DNA from: Adlercreutzia caecimuris B7
Lineage (GTDB): Bacteria; Actinomycetota; Coriobacteriia; Coriobacteriales; Eggerthellaceae
Reading direction: 5' to 3'
NCBI RefSeq assembly: GCF_000403355.2
Contig: NZ_KE159646.1
Location: 2,803,960 to 2,867,959 of the forward strand
Length of the DNA stretch: 64,000 nucleotides
Part shown: piece by piece, positions 1 through 8,059 of the stretch
How positions within the stretch are numbered: the first letter of the stretch is position 1
Layout: each line of letters begins with the position of its first letter
Made by a program: the position numbers and the translations under genes
Notes under the pieces: generated by a model
Database searches by the model: none
Seen by the model: the letters and a program-made list of their open reading frames with translations, nothing else
Told to the model about the DNA's origin: nothing

Positions 1-788
1 TCGCCCGTAGCCACGATGACGCCCTTGGCGGCGTTGAACTGGATGTAGCCGTCAGCACCCTCGGCGATGACGCCGGTGACGGCGCCGGATTCATTCTGCA
101 CGAGCTGGGCGGCCGGGGTGGAGTAGAAGATCTCGACGCCCTGCTGCTCGGCCCAATCGGCGATGTCGCGCATGCCGTCGCCGGTGTTGTAGGGCTTCGG
201 CCCGAAGTCGAAGGCGAAGTAGGACACGTCGTAGCCGTTGATGTTCTTGATGGCGCCGGTCCACTTCGCGGTGGAGTCCACCATCTGCGCGCCGGCCTTC
301 TCACCGATGCCCCACAGCCACTTCAGGGCCTCGCCGGAGTTGTAGGCCCACAGGCGCACCTGCTCGCGATCGGACAGGTGGCAGCAGTCGGCGTTGACGA
401 GGGAGACCACGGCCTCCACGCCGCCGGGAGCCGTTTCCTCGACGATGATGGAATCGCACGTGTTGCCCTGGGAGACCGCCGTGGCCTCCTTCTGCAGCAG
501 GGCCACCTTGGCCCCCGCCTCGAAGGCGGAGATGGCGGCGGGTACGCCGGCGGCGCCGGCTCCGATGACGACGACGTCGTAGTCCTTCGTCTCGGCGATG
601 TCGGTAATGGGCTCGGGCTTCACGAAGAACGCCGGGGTTCCGTCGGCGACGGCAGCGCTCTCGGAGCCGGTGCCAGTGGCCGCGGTAGGCTGCTGGGGCG
701 AGCAGGCACCCAGCATGCTGGCACCCGCCACGCCGGCGGCCGCCACGCCGCCGAACTTGAACAGGTCGCGACGAGAAATGGTGGTCAT
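1..788 (-). CDS. Tat-exported FAD-dependent oxidoreductase (fumarate reductase flavoprotein family), 3' end cut by window
   Basis: The first 262 codons are present; the C-terminus lies beyond the window edge. The N-terminus reads MTTISRRDLFKFGG, a twin-arginine signal, and is followed by a lipobox-like LGAC with Cys at residue 29, so the product is probably an exported, perhaps lipid-anchored, protein. A dinucleotide-binding motif VVVIGAGAAGVPAA follows at about residues 70-83 and is the FAD site. The family (fumarate reductase/urocanate reductase-like flavoproteins) is hugely expanded in Eggerthellaceae, where members reduce diverse organic electron acceptors. The substrate cannot be read from this fragment. 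The ATG at 788 is preceded by a good AGGAGGG Shine-Dalgarno. It is divergent from a LuxR membrane regulator, the usual arrangement for these enzymes, so that gene probably controls it. Confidence 0.88.
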   Translation of the reverse strand, partial: MTTISRRDLFKFGGVAAAGVAGASMLGACSPQQPTAATGTGSESAAVADGTPAFFVKPEPITDIAETKDYDVVVIGAGAAGVPAAISAFEAGAKVALLQKEATAVSQGNTCDSIIVEETAPGGVEAVVSLVNADCCHLSDREQVRLWAYNSGEALKWLWGIGEKAGAQMVDSTAKWTGAIKNINGYDVSYFAFDFGPKPYNTGDGMRDIADWAEQQGVEIFYSTPAAQLVQNESGAVTGVIAEGADGYIQFNAAKGVIVATG

Positions 789-909
789 AGTTTCCCTCCT
801 AGTGAATAGACCGGTTGCGCCCCATCGCATTGCGGGCGCTGCTCGTACCCTAGCGCCTCGGGGCCGTCCTGCCCATCGTCCGTCGCGGGATTCGGGGGTG
901 TAAAAAACG

Positions 910-953
910 TAACCCCTTTCTGATCAGGTATATAACCCCCTGGTATAACCCCC
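910..953. promoter_or_regulatory. Repeated TAACCCC(C) motif in the divergent flavoprotein/luxR promoter region
   Basis: Between the two divergent genes (789-1082) the motif TAACCCC occurs at 910-916 and in longer form TATAACCCCC at 931-940 and 944-953. The last two copies are 13 bp apart. Head-to-tail copies of a short motif in a divergent promoter suggest an operator for the adjacent LuxR-type regulator, or overlapping promoter elements. No clear -35/-10 pair was assigned. The rest of this 294-bp gap shows nothing else recognisable. Confidence 0.4.
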
Positions 954-1082
954 TATTTTTCCAATTATGAGCAGAAGTATCCGCAATGAGGGAATAGCGC
1001 GGGATTCTATCTTCTATAATCGTGGAGTGGTCGGGGGCTCCCCGATGGCGGAGGGAGGTTCTACAGTGAGGGTGGATTTGCA

Positions 1083-2570
1083 GTGAGGGCTGAGCGCGGG
1101 TCGGCGGCGAGAGAGGACGCCGCGGTGGAAATCGAACGGGACGGAGAGGAAGCCGGCCGCCACAACGGTCGGCGCGTGCCGTGGTCGGCGCTGTGCGTGC
1201 CGGTGGCCTTTTTGGGGCTGGGGGTGTATCGCGCTTGGATCGAGATCGTCTTCGTGGGCTCGTTCGTCGGCTTTCCGGCCTCAAGCGTGCCGGTGCGCGA
1301 CCTGTTCGACTGGACGATGGTGGCCACGGCCCTGGGCTGCACGCTGCTGGCGCGCCATATCGGCCCCTTCTTCAACAAGCGAAGCGTGTTCGCGCTGTGC
1401 GCGGCGGCCCTGATCGCCTCCACGGTGCTGATGTTCGTCTCCTGCTGGCACGTGGAGGCGGCCTCGGCTTTGGGGGTGCCCTCGGCGCTGCTCGGCGGCT
1501 TCGGCATTGCCCTCGCCATTCTCGTTTGGAGCGAGCTGTACAGCTGCCTGAATCCCCTGCGCGTCGCCCTGTACTACTCCGCCTCCATTGCGGCGGGTGC
1601 CTTGGTGCTGTATGTGTACCGCGGCTTTATGCTGCCGTGGCTGTTCGCCATGACGGCGCTCCTGCCGGCGGCGTCGTTGCTGATGGCGCGTCGGGCCTTT
1701 GCGAGCCTGCCTGCGGCCGAGCTGCCCTCCACATCGTGGAGCCGCTTCTCGGTGCCGTGGAAGGCGGTGCTGTTCATGGCGGCCTATGCCTTCGGTTACG
1801 GCCTGCTGGAGGGCGGTATGTACCAAGGTCCCTTCGGTCCCCATTCTGCGCCCGGGGCCGTGGTGGTGGCGCTGCTCGTCTACCTCGGCGTCGCCATGCG
1901 CGGCGGCCGCTTCGACTTCAGCCTCATATACCGGGTCGCTCTGCCGCTCGTGGTGGTGGCCCTCACCATCGTGCCGCTGTTCGGCTATGTGCAGGGCCAG
2001 GCCGCGAACTTCTGCATGAGCGGCGCCTATACGGCCCAGTCGATCATCATCATGCTCATCATGGCGAACATCTGCTACCGCTTCGGCGTGTCGGCTATCT
2101 GGCTGTTCGGCATCGAGCGCGGGGTGCGCCAGGTGGTCATGTGGCTCGGGCGCATGACGGCGGATGCGGTGGAGAGCCAGGAGGTGCTGGGCGCGATGGG
2201 GGATATGGCCGTGGCGTTGCTGGCCCTGGTGGCCGTGGTGGCGGCAACGACTATCCTCCTCTCGGAGCGTGATCTCACGAGCCGCTGGGGCGCGAATTTC
2301 CTCTCGGGCGGCACCGATTCGGCGGCCTTGGCCCGCAAGCAGGAGCTGGCCGACCGTTGCGCCGAGATAGCGCGGCGCTATAAGCTCTCGGCCCGGGAAG
2401 AGGAGGTACTGCTCCTCTTGGCGCAGCATAAGACCGTGGGCATCATCGAGCGAGAGCTCGTTATCGCCAACGGCACCGCGAAGGCCCACGTGCGCCATAT
2501 CTACCAGAAGCTCGACATCCACACGCGCCAGGAGCTGTTCGACCTGCTGGATATGGAGCCGCGGGATTGA
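1083..2570 (+). CDS. LuxR-family regulator with N-terminal polytopic membrane domain
   Basis: The 495-residue protein has a strongly hydrophobic region from about residue 35 to 395 with roughly 10-12 predicted membrane spans, followed by a cytoplasmic linker and a C-terminal LuxR (GerE) helix-turn-helix at about 430-490. The core is recognisable from LSAREEEVLLLLA and the downstream GTAKAHVRHIYQKLDI segment. This MFS-like membrane domain plus LuxR HTH architecture is typical of Eggerthellaceae and is usually found beside Tat-exported flavin or molybdenum oxidoreductases. It is thought to sense a small molecule and switch on the neighbour; that role is inferred. The start is GTG at 1083. Two upstream in-frame-looking GTGs (1066, 1072) run into a stop at once, so they cannot be used. 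The divergent neighbour is the flavoprotein at 1-788. Confidence 0.85.
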   Translation: MRAERGSAAREDAAVEIERDGEEAGRHNGRRVPWSALCVPVAFLGLGVYRAWIEIVFVGSFVGFPASSVPVRDLFDWTMVATALGCTLLARHIGPFFNKRSVFALCAAALIASTVLMFVSCWHVEAASALGVPSALLGGFGIALAILVWSELYSCLNPLRVALYYSASIAAGALVLYVYRGFMLPWLFAMTALLPAASLLMARRAFASLPAAELPSTSWSRFSVPWKAVLFMAAYAFGYGLLEGGMYQGPFGPHSAPGAVVVALLVYLGVAMRGGRFDFSLIYRVALPLVVVALTIVPLFGYVQGQAANFCMSGAYTAQSIIIMLIMANICYRFGVSAIWLFGIERGVRQVVMWLGRMTADAVESQEVLGAMGDMAVALLALVAVVAATTILLSERDLTSRWGANFLSGGTDSAALARKQELADRCAEIARRYKLSAREEEVLLLLAQHKTVGIIERELVIANGTAKAHVRHIYQKLDIHTRQELFDLLDMEPRD

Positions 2571-2611
2571 GAAGGCCGCTCGGCGGCTCTCGGGTGGGCC
2601 GCGGGCGCTGC

Positions 2612-3544
2612 CTACAGGCCCGCCAGGCCGATCTGGTAGCCTTCCACGAACAGGCTTAGCTTCTCGATGTAGCGTTGGGCCAAATCAGACAGCTGGCGTT
2701 CGTTATGCACGATGTAGCCCACGCGCATGAGCTCCTTGGTGGCCAAAGGAACGCTGGCAATGCCCGTGTGCATCTCGCTCGACAGCATGCCGGTGGAGAT
2801 GGTGTAGCCATCATGGTGGGCCAGCAGGTTCGATAGCGTGCCCCGGTCGCTCACGGCGATGCGCTTGCCGTGGGGCAGCTCGGCGAAGGGCTCCTCGGCA
2901 TAGAAGAACGAGTTGGCGTTGCCCTGCTCGAAGGCGTAGCGCGGCCAGGCTGCCAAGTCGTCCAGGGTGACCTCGGTTCGCTCGGCCAGGGGATGGCTCG
3001 CGCTCACGAAGATATGGGGCTGGGCGGAGAACAGCAGGTTGAACGAGAGGTTCGCATCGTCTAGGGCGTGGCCGATGACGCTCTCGTTGAACGACGACAG
3101 GTAGAGCACGCCCAAATCGCTGCGGAAATCGCGCACGTCCTCGATGACCTCGGCGGTGCGGGTCTCGCGCAGGGAGAAGTTGTAGGCGTCCTCCTCGTAT
3201 TCCTCGGCCAGCTCCAGGAAGGCCTCCACGACGAAGGCGTAGTGCTGGGAGGTGATGGCGAGGCGCTGGGCCTGGTTGCCCCCATCGCCGCGACCGGAAT
3301 AGCGCTGGGCCATGAGGTCAGCCTGCTCCACCACTTGCCGCGCGTAGCCGAGCAGCTCCACGCCGTCGCTCGTGAGCGTGATGCCGCGGTTGGAGCGCTC
3401 GAAGATGGTGACGCCGGTCTCGCGCTCGATGTCGCGCACGGCCACTGACAGGCTCGACTGCGACACGTAGAGCGTGTGGGCCGCGGCGCTGATGGAGCCG
3501 TGGCTGGCAATGGCGATGAGGTAGCGCAGCTGTTGGAGGGTCAT
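2612..3544 (-). CDS. LysR-type transcriptional regulator
   Basis: A full-length (310 aa) LysR-type regulator. The N-terminal winged helix-turn-helix is clear: MTLQQLRYLIAIASHGSISA, then YVSQSSLSVAVRDIERE and IFERSNRGITLTSDG. The rest (about 90-300) matches the periplasmic-binding-protein-like effector domain. It converges on the LuxR gene with a 41-bp gap that contains only a short GC hairpin. Its upstream region (3545-3630) is AT-richer and holds its own promoter, but no divergent partner gene starts there; the next plus-strand gene is cysK at 4017. LysR proteins often control cysteine or sulfur genes, so cysK is a possible target, but nothing in the sequence proves it. Confidence 0.85.
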   Translation of the reverse strand: MTLQQLRYLIAIASHGSISAAAHTLYVSQSSLSVAVRDIERETGVTIFERSNRGITLTSDGVELLGYARQVVEQADLMAQRYSGRGDGGNQAQRLAITSQHYAFVVEAFLELAEEYEEDAYNFSLRETRTAEVIEDVRDFRSDLGVLYLSSFNESVIGHALDDANLSFNLLFSAQPHIFVSASHPLAERTEVTLDDLAAWPRYAFEQGNANSFFYAEEPFAELPHGKRIAVSDRGTLSNLLAHHDGYTISTGMLSSEMHTGIASVPLATKELMRVGYIVHNERQLSDLAQRYIEKLSLFVEGYQIGLAGL

Positions 3545-4016
3545 GGGGTGCTCCGTGGTTCTCGGGTGCTCGTTAAAGTCTAGTAACTTTCTAGGAATTA
3601 TATACCGCTATCGGGAAAGCGGCCTGGTGAAATTCTAAGCGGCGGCATCTGTTTCGCGGGATCGGCCATCGAAAACCCCTATGGCCTTCTCGGTTGACGG
3701 AGGTTCGTTGACAGGTACGATGGGCCCATCAAAAGTCACCGCCGGTCGGACTTTCGGGTAATGCTCAGTCGCTCGGACAGTCCTCGCGTACATGGGATGC
3801 ACGCTGCGGAACTCGCTTGGTGAGCCCACCCGAAATTCCTCCCTGCCGCACCTCGGCTGAGGTAGAGCGTAGGGGGAACACGGGGCGTTCTGACCGAGCG
3901 AGTTCCGCAGCGACGAGAACAGTCCAGTGGGCTGTTCTCCAAAGCGAGGACTGTTTGAGCGAATCAGGATACCCCGTGGTCCCGACCGGGAAGAGTTGCA
4001 AGCGAAAGGACTTTCC
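3545..4016. other. 472-bp intergenic region between LysR and cysK
   Basis: No convincing coding region. The part next to LysR (3560-3620) is AT-rich and probably carries its promoter. The part from 3777 to 3954 is a nested inverted-repeat element, described separately. The cysK Shine-Dalgarno GAAAGGA lies at about 4003-4010. I looked for a T-box or SAM riboswitch because cysK follows, and did not find recognisable conserved elements. Confidence 0.5.
3777..3954. repeat. Dispersed inverted-repeat element, family A, copy 1
   Basis: The element is bounded by ACAGTCCTCGC (3777-3787) and its inverse GCGAGGACTGT (3944-3954). Inside are 15-bp arms centred on CTGCGGAACTCGCT (3803-3817) and AGCGAGTTCCGCAG (3897-3911), and a short hairpin with GAACAG/CTGTTC arms at about 3917-3937. 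The right-hand 70 bp recurs almost unchanged, in reverse orientation, at 17866-17921. No ORF is present. Confidence 0.7.
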
Positions 4017-4949
4017 ATGAACGTGCACAAGAGCATTGCCGAGCTGATCGGGCACACGCCCCTGGTGGAGCTGGCCAATTACGAGCGGGCCTGCGGCGTG
4101 CCGGCTACGCTGCTCGGGAAGGTGGAGTCCTTCAACCCCACCGGCTCGGTGAAGGACCGCGCCGCCCTCGCCATGATCGAGGCGGCTGAGGCCGCCGGGC
4201 TCATCGACGACGAGACGGTGCTCATCGAGCCCACGTCTGGCAACACCGGCATCGGCCTGGCGGCTTTGGCGGCGGTGCGGGGCAACCGCATCATCATCAC
4301 CATGCCCGAGACCATGTCCCAGGAACGGCGCAACCTCATGCGCGCCTATGGGGCCGAGCTCGTGCTCACCGAGGGCGCCAAGGGCATGAAGGGCGCCATC
4401 GCCAAAGCTGATGAGCTGGCCGCCGAGATTCCCAACTCGTTCATTCCCTCGCAGTTCACCAATGCGGCGAATCCCGCCGTGCACGAGCGCACCACCGGGC
4501 CCGAGATCTGGGAGGATACCGACGGGACGGTGGACATCCTCGTGGCCGGCGTGGGCACCGGCGGCACCATTTCGGGCACCGGGGCCTACCTGAAGGCCCA
4601 GAACCCGGACATCCAGGTGGTGGCTGTGGAGCCGGCCGGCTCGCCGGTGCTTTCTGAGGGGCGCGCGGGCTCCCACAAGATCCAGGGCATTGGCGCCGGG
4701 TTCGTGCCCGACACGCTGAACACCGACATCTACGACGAGGTGATCGCCATCACCGACGAGGAGGCCTTCGCCGCCGGGCGCGAGCTGGCGGCCCACGACG
4801 GCCTGTTGGTGGGCATCTCCTCGGGGGCCGCGGTGGCCGCGGCCACCAAGCTGGCCCAGCGTCCCGAGAACGCCGGCAAGACTATCGTGGTCATCCTGCC
4901 CGACACCGGCGAGCGCTACCTGTCCACCGCTATGTTCGACTTCGAGTAG
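4017..4949 (+). CDS. cysK: Cysteine synthase A (O-acetylserine sulfhydrylase)
   Basis: A 310-residue PLP enzyme that makes cysteine from O-acetylserine and sulfide. Family landmarks are IGHTPLVEL near the N-terminus, the PLP-lysine segment FNPTGSVKDRAA (Lys about residue 42), the substrate-binding loop EPTSGNTGIGLA, the phosphate-binding glycine loop VAGVGTGGTISGTG, and the C-terminal GISSGAA and PDTGERYLST. Length and motif order match CysK rather than CysM or cystathionine beta-synthase. An upstream in-frame extension exists, but the ATG at 4017 has a proper GAAAGGA Shine-Dalgarno and begins at the conserved family start. The gene stands alone, preceded by the family A repeat and followed by a terminator at 4968-5048. 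Confidence 0.95.
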   Translation: MNVHKSIAELIGHTPLVELANYERACGVPATLLGKVESFNPTGSVKDRAALAMIEAAEAAGLIDDETVLIEPTSGNTGIGLAALAAVRGNRIIITMPETMSQERRNLMRAYGAELVLTEGAKGMKGAIAKADELAAEIPNSFIPSQFTNAANPAVHERTTGPEIWEDTDGTVDILVAGVGTGGTISGTGAYLKAQNPDIQVVAVEPAGSPVLSEGRAGSHKIQGIGAGFVPDTLNTDIYDEVIAITDEEAFAAGRELAAHDGLLVGISSGAAVAAATKLAQRPENAGKTIVVILPDTGERYLSTAMFDFE

Positions 4950-4967
4950 GCGCAGCGACATCGGGAA

Positions 4968-5048
4968 GGCCGGATAGCCGCCTTTGCGCGGGAGGCACGG
5001 TGCGACGCTGCGATCGTCGATCCCGCGGCTTCTCCGGCCCCGTTTTGT
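4968..5048 (+). terminator. Probable rho-independent terminator of cysK
   Basis: GGCCGGATAGCCGC (4968-4981) pairs with GCGGCTTCTCCGGCC (5025-5039), leaving a large internal GC-rich loop that can itself fold. The sequence CCGTTTTGTTT follows. The T-tract supports termination; the long loop makes it less certain than the others in this window. Confidence 0.5.
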
Positions 5049-5067
5049 TTCTGAAAGAAGTGAAATT

Positions 5068-5218
5068 GTGCAGTAAACTCCGCGAGATAGATATAGGCTG
5101 CTCCGGGTTCGCGCGTCGATGATTTCCATCTAGATGTTTTCCCAGGTGAAGGGAACCTCCCTGGCTGGCAAGTGCCAGGGAGGTTCCCTTCGCATCTATT
5201 TCGCGGAGTTTACTGCAC
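5068..5218. repeat. Dispersed element with 25-bp terminal inverted repeats, family B, copy 1
   Basis: GTGCAGTAAACTCCGCGAGA begins the left end (5068-5092), and its inverse, TTTCGCGGAGTTTACTGCAC at its close, ends the element (5194-5218). The interior contains a strong hairpin, GGGAACCTCCCTGG pairing with CCAGGGAGGTTCCC (about 5151-5188). The same ends flank a different interior at 57349-57511. No transposase or ORF is present inside, so it resembles a non-autonomous MITE-like or extragenic palindromic element. Confidence 0.75.
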
Positions 5219-5363
5219 AGAAAGTGCGATTACGGAAACGCAGCGATCTTGTGGCGTGCAGAGCGCCTCCTATGAGAGGGCGACGGTTGTGTCGGCGGTC
5301 TTGCGCGAGCGTCGTCGGCACGAAAGGCGGTTTTCTCGGTCGGAATGCTCGAGGCGGTCAGCC
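5219..5363. other. Remainder of the cysK-WYL intergenic gap
   Basis: Together with the terminator and family B element this fills a 414-bp gap (4950-5363) between converging genes. I see no gene here; the open frames crossing it run through the repeat and lack coding-like composition. Confidence 0.4.
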
Positions 5364-6347
5364 CTACGCGTAGTCTTCGAGGATCTCTCGCAGATAGGCC
5401 GCATACTCGGCGACGAGGGCGGCGGGCGCTTCGATGCGCATGGCGCGGCCGAACTGGGCGAGCCAGCCGAAGAACACGGGGCTCGGCGCCACGGTCACGT
5501 AGGCCCGCGCCGCGCCGTCTTCGGCCACGGTGCTCTCCACGTCCTTGCCGAAGCGGTCGATGAGGGCCCCCATAACCGACTCGTCCACACGCAGGGTCAC
5601 GCGCTGCGTCGTGCCGCCGAACATGGAGAACGTGCGGGCGCTGTAGGCCTCGGCATCGAAGGTGGCGATGGCCTGGTTGCGGGCGGCCGGCTCGTCGGCG
5701 ATGCGCAGGCCCTGCATGCGATCTACGCGATAGGTGGGGAAGCTCTCATGTTTGTCGTTGTAGGCGATAAGGTAGTAGCAGCCTTCCGAGTAGATGAGGC
5801 GCACGGGCGTCTCGCAGTAGGTGCGACCCTCCTTCTGGGGCACGGGGCGCTTGGCCGCATCGTACTTCACGTAGCGGAAGGCCACCTTGCGCCGCTGGCT
5901 TAAGGCCTCGTGGATGGTGTCTACGTGGTGGAACACCGACTCGTTCTGCATTTTGATGCGGCCCTCCACGTGCACGTGCTTCTTGAGCGAGCGCACCTGG
6001 TGGCGCGAACCTAAGGTGGCCACGCCGGCAGCCAGGCGGTTGGCCATGCGCTGGGTGAGGAAGCGCGAGGACTGCACCGCGTCGGTAAGCAGCATGAGTT
6101 CGGCGCCTGAGAAGGTGCGCGAGCCTAGGGCGTAGCTCACCGGGCGGGTGGGCAGCTTCACGATGTCCATGCCGAAGGAGCGCAGCGTCTCGATATCGCG
6201 GTAGACGGACTTGCGCTCCGCATCGATCCCGCGCTCGGCGAGGCCCTCGATGAGCTCCGGCGTAGTCAGCCCGTGGGCCTCGTCGGTTTGCTCGTAGAGC
6301 ATTTGCATCAGGTACAAGAGCTTCAGCTTTTGACTCTCCGCGCCCAC
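5364..6347 (-). CDS. WYL-domain transcriptional regulator
   Basis: About 327 residues. An N-terminal HTH_11-type winged helix (residues about 5-65, including TTPELIEGLAERGI and KSVYRDIETLRSFG) is followed by a WYL domain (about 130-220, with KVAFRYVKYD and YRVDRMQGL) and a C-terminal WCX extension. Such proteins are ligand-responsive DNA-binding regulators. A longer frame reaches 6521, but the extra 58 residues are Arg/Pro-rich and overlap the frc promoter. GTG at 6347 has a good AAAGGA Shine-Dalgarno nine bases upstream and begins just before the HTH, so I use it. It is divergent from frc with about 200 bp between starts, which makes it the leading candidate for frc regulation; that is inference. 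Confidence 0.85.
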   Translation of the reverse strand: MGAESQKLKLLYLMQMLYEQTDEAHGLTTPELIEGLAERGIDAERKSVYRDIETLRSFGMDIVKLPTRPVSYALGSRTFSGAELMLLTDAVQSSRFLTQRMANRLAAGVATLGSRHQVRSLKKHVHVEGRIKMQNESVFHHVDTIHEALSQRRKVAFRYVKYDAAKRPVPQKEGRTYCETPVRLIYSEGCYYLIAYNDKHESFPTYRVDRMQGLRIADEPAARNQAIATFDAEAYSARTFSMFGGTTQRVTLRVDESVMGALIDRFGKDVESTVAEDGAARAYVTVAPSPVFFGWLAQFGRAMRIEAPAALVAEYAAYLREILEDYA

Positions 6348-6456
6348 CGGGCACCGTCCTTTCCATTTGCGAGCGGCGGCTGCGGGCTGGTTTTGGCCGG
6401 TGTGCGACGGTCGCTCTGGCCATCTTCCCGTCCGTCCACGGGCTGCAAACCGCTTG

Positions 6457-6474
6457 TTGACAAAGGTCGCGACC
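6457..6474 (+). promoter_or_regulatory. TTGACA box and GGTCGCGACC palindrome in the WYL/frc intergenic region
   Basis: A consensus TTGACA (6457-6462) is followed at 6465-6474 by the perfect 10-bp palindrome GGTCGCGACC. A matching -10 at standard spacing was not found, so the TTGACA may be fortuitous. The palindrome sits centrally between the divergent WYL and frc genes and is a plausible operator. Confidence 0.35.
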
Positions 6475-6551
6475 GCTGATCCGAGCCGCGGGCGCTCCAT
6501 AGAATACATGCTGTGCTCCATTGTAAATCCTTTGAGAAGCGAGGTGTTCCC

Positions 6552-7919
6552 GTGACTACAACAAACGCGAATTCCACCGCCCCCTTGGCGGGTATCAAGG
6601 TCATCGACTGGACCGAGGTTCAGTCGGGCCCCTCCTGCACCCAGCTACTTGCCTGGATGGGCGCCGAAGTCATTAAGATCGAGCGTCCTGGCGGCGACCC
6701 GACCCGTACCGAGCTGCTGGACATCGCCGATTCCTGGAGCGTGTACTACTTGCAGCTGAACTCCGGCAAGAAGTCGCTCACGCTGAACGTGAAGACGCCC
6801 GAGGGCAAGGAAGTGCTCACGAAGCTGCTGAAGGAGGCCGACCTGTTCATCGAGAACATCGGCCCGGGTGATGTGGAGAAGCTGGGCTTCGGTTGGGAAC
6901 AGGTGCACGCCATCAACCCGCGCTGCATCATGGCGTCGCTGAAGGGCTTCGGCCAGAAAAGCCGTTTCTCTCACGTGAAGGCCTTCGAGCCCGTGGCCCA
7001 GTCGGCCGGCGGTGCCGCCTCCACGACCGGCTGGAACGAGGGCTCCTTCAACGTGCCCACCCAGTCTGCTGCGGCTTTGGGCGACTCCAACACCGGCATG
7101 CACCTGACCATCGGCGTGCTGTCGGCGCTGCTGCAGCGTGAGCGCACTGGCGAGGGCTGCTACGTGTACCAGTCCATGCAGAACGCCGTGCTGAACCTGT
7201 GTCGCATCAAGCTGCGCGACCAGATCATGTTGGACAACCTGGGTGCGCTGCCGCACTACGAGGTGTATCCCGATTGGAATTGGGGCCGTGCCATCCCGCG
7301 TGCCGAGAACACCGAGGGCGGTCAGGTCATCGGTTGGTGCTACAAGGCCAAGGGCTGGGAAACCGACCCGAACGCCTACGTGTACATCGTGGTGCAGAAC
7401 TCCGAGAAGGCCTTCAAGGGCCTGTGCGAGGCCATTGGCAAGCCCGAGTTGGCCACCGATCCGAAGTTCACGCCGTGGAGCAACCGCCAGCTGCACAAGG
7501 ACGAGCTGTATCCCATCATCGAGGAGTACACCAAGCAATACGACAAGTACGAGCTGACCGACAAGCTCGGCGCAGCCGGTGTGCCGGTGGGGCCGGTGCT
7601 CGATTGGTACGAGATCGAGAACGACCCAGACCTTCTGGCCGACGGCACTATCCCCGAGATCGATCAGGGCGGTGCCCGCGGCAAGTTCAAGACCATCGGC
7701 TTGCCCTTCACCATGTCTAACTTCACGCCCGATTACACCCGTGCGCCTGACCTGGGCGAGAACAACGCCGAGATTTTGGAGAGCTTGGGATATACCGCCG
7801 ATCAGGTAAAGGAGTTCACCGAGAAGGGTGTGCTCGAGGCGCCCACCACGCCGAGCAATCCGGCGGTGAAGGTCATCACCTACGCGGAGTACCAGGCACA
7901 GCAGAAGGCGGCCAAGTAG
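6552..7919 (+). CDS. frc: Formyl-CoA:oxalate CoA-transferase (class III CoA-transferase)
   Basis: A 455-residue CaiB/BaiF-family enzyme moving CoA from formyl-CoA to oxalate, giving oxalyl-CoA and formate. It aligns along its length with remembered Oxalobacter Frc: the VQSGPSCTQ segment near residue 23, IKIERPGGD, the catalytic GDSNTGMHL with Asp178, the CoA-binding region, and the family stretch KGWETDPNAYVY. The Gly-rich loop that is GGGGQ in Oxalobacter Frc appears here as TEGGQ. The frame opens at 6513, but GTG 6552 has GAGG eight bases upstream and starts at the conserved N-terminus. It is monocistronic with a terminator directly after. Oxc is encoded 10 kb away on the other strand. Distinction from other class III transferases rests on this close match. 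Confidence 0.88.
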   Translation: MTTTNANSTAPLAGIKVIDWTEVQSGPSCTQLLAWMGAEVIKIERPGGDPTRTELLDIADSWSVYYLQLNSGKKSLTLNVKTPEGKEVLTKLLKEADLFIENIGPGDVEKLGFGWEQVHAINPRCIMASLKGFGQKSRFSHVKAFEPVAQSAGGAASTTGWNEGSFNVPTQSAAALGDSNTGMHLTIGVLSALLQRERTGEGCYVYQSMQNAVLNLCRIKLRDQIMLDNLGALPHYEVYPDWNWGRAIPRAENTEGGQVIGWCYKAKGWETDPNAYVYIVVQNSEKAFKGLCEAIGKPELATDPKFTPWSNRQLHKDELYPIIEEYTKQYDKYELTDKLGAAGVPVGPVLDWYEIENDPDLLADGTIPEIDQGGARGKFKTIGLPFTMSNFTPDYTRAPDLGENNAEILESLGYTADQVKEFTEKGVLEAPTTPSNPAVKVITYAEYQAQQKAAK

Positions 7920-7957
7920 CTTTTCCGTCCCACACAATGTGACATTTGTTGCCCGCG

Positions 7958-7979
7958 CCGAGCCCCTTTTGGGGCTCGG
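7958..7979 (+). terminator. Rho-independent terminator of frc
   Basis: Perfect hairpin CCGAGCCCC-TTTT-GGGGCTCGG, then TGTTTGCATATTTG. It lies 39 bp after the frc stop codon. Confidence 0.75.
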
Positions 7980-8059
7980 TGTTTGCATATTTGCCGCCAT
8001 TCGCTCAGAGTTCATATATAACCGGATGATGTTTTCCAAGGCGCGTTAGCCTTGGGTTC

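Noticed and set aside
3630-4010. T-box or SAM riboswitch upstream of cysK
   Set aside because: No recognisable specifier/antiterminator or SAM-I core; the structure there is the dispersed family A repeat.
5134-5903. Plus-strand ORFs crossing the family B element
   Set aside because: They run from repeat DNA into the antisense of the WYL gene; no coding signature.
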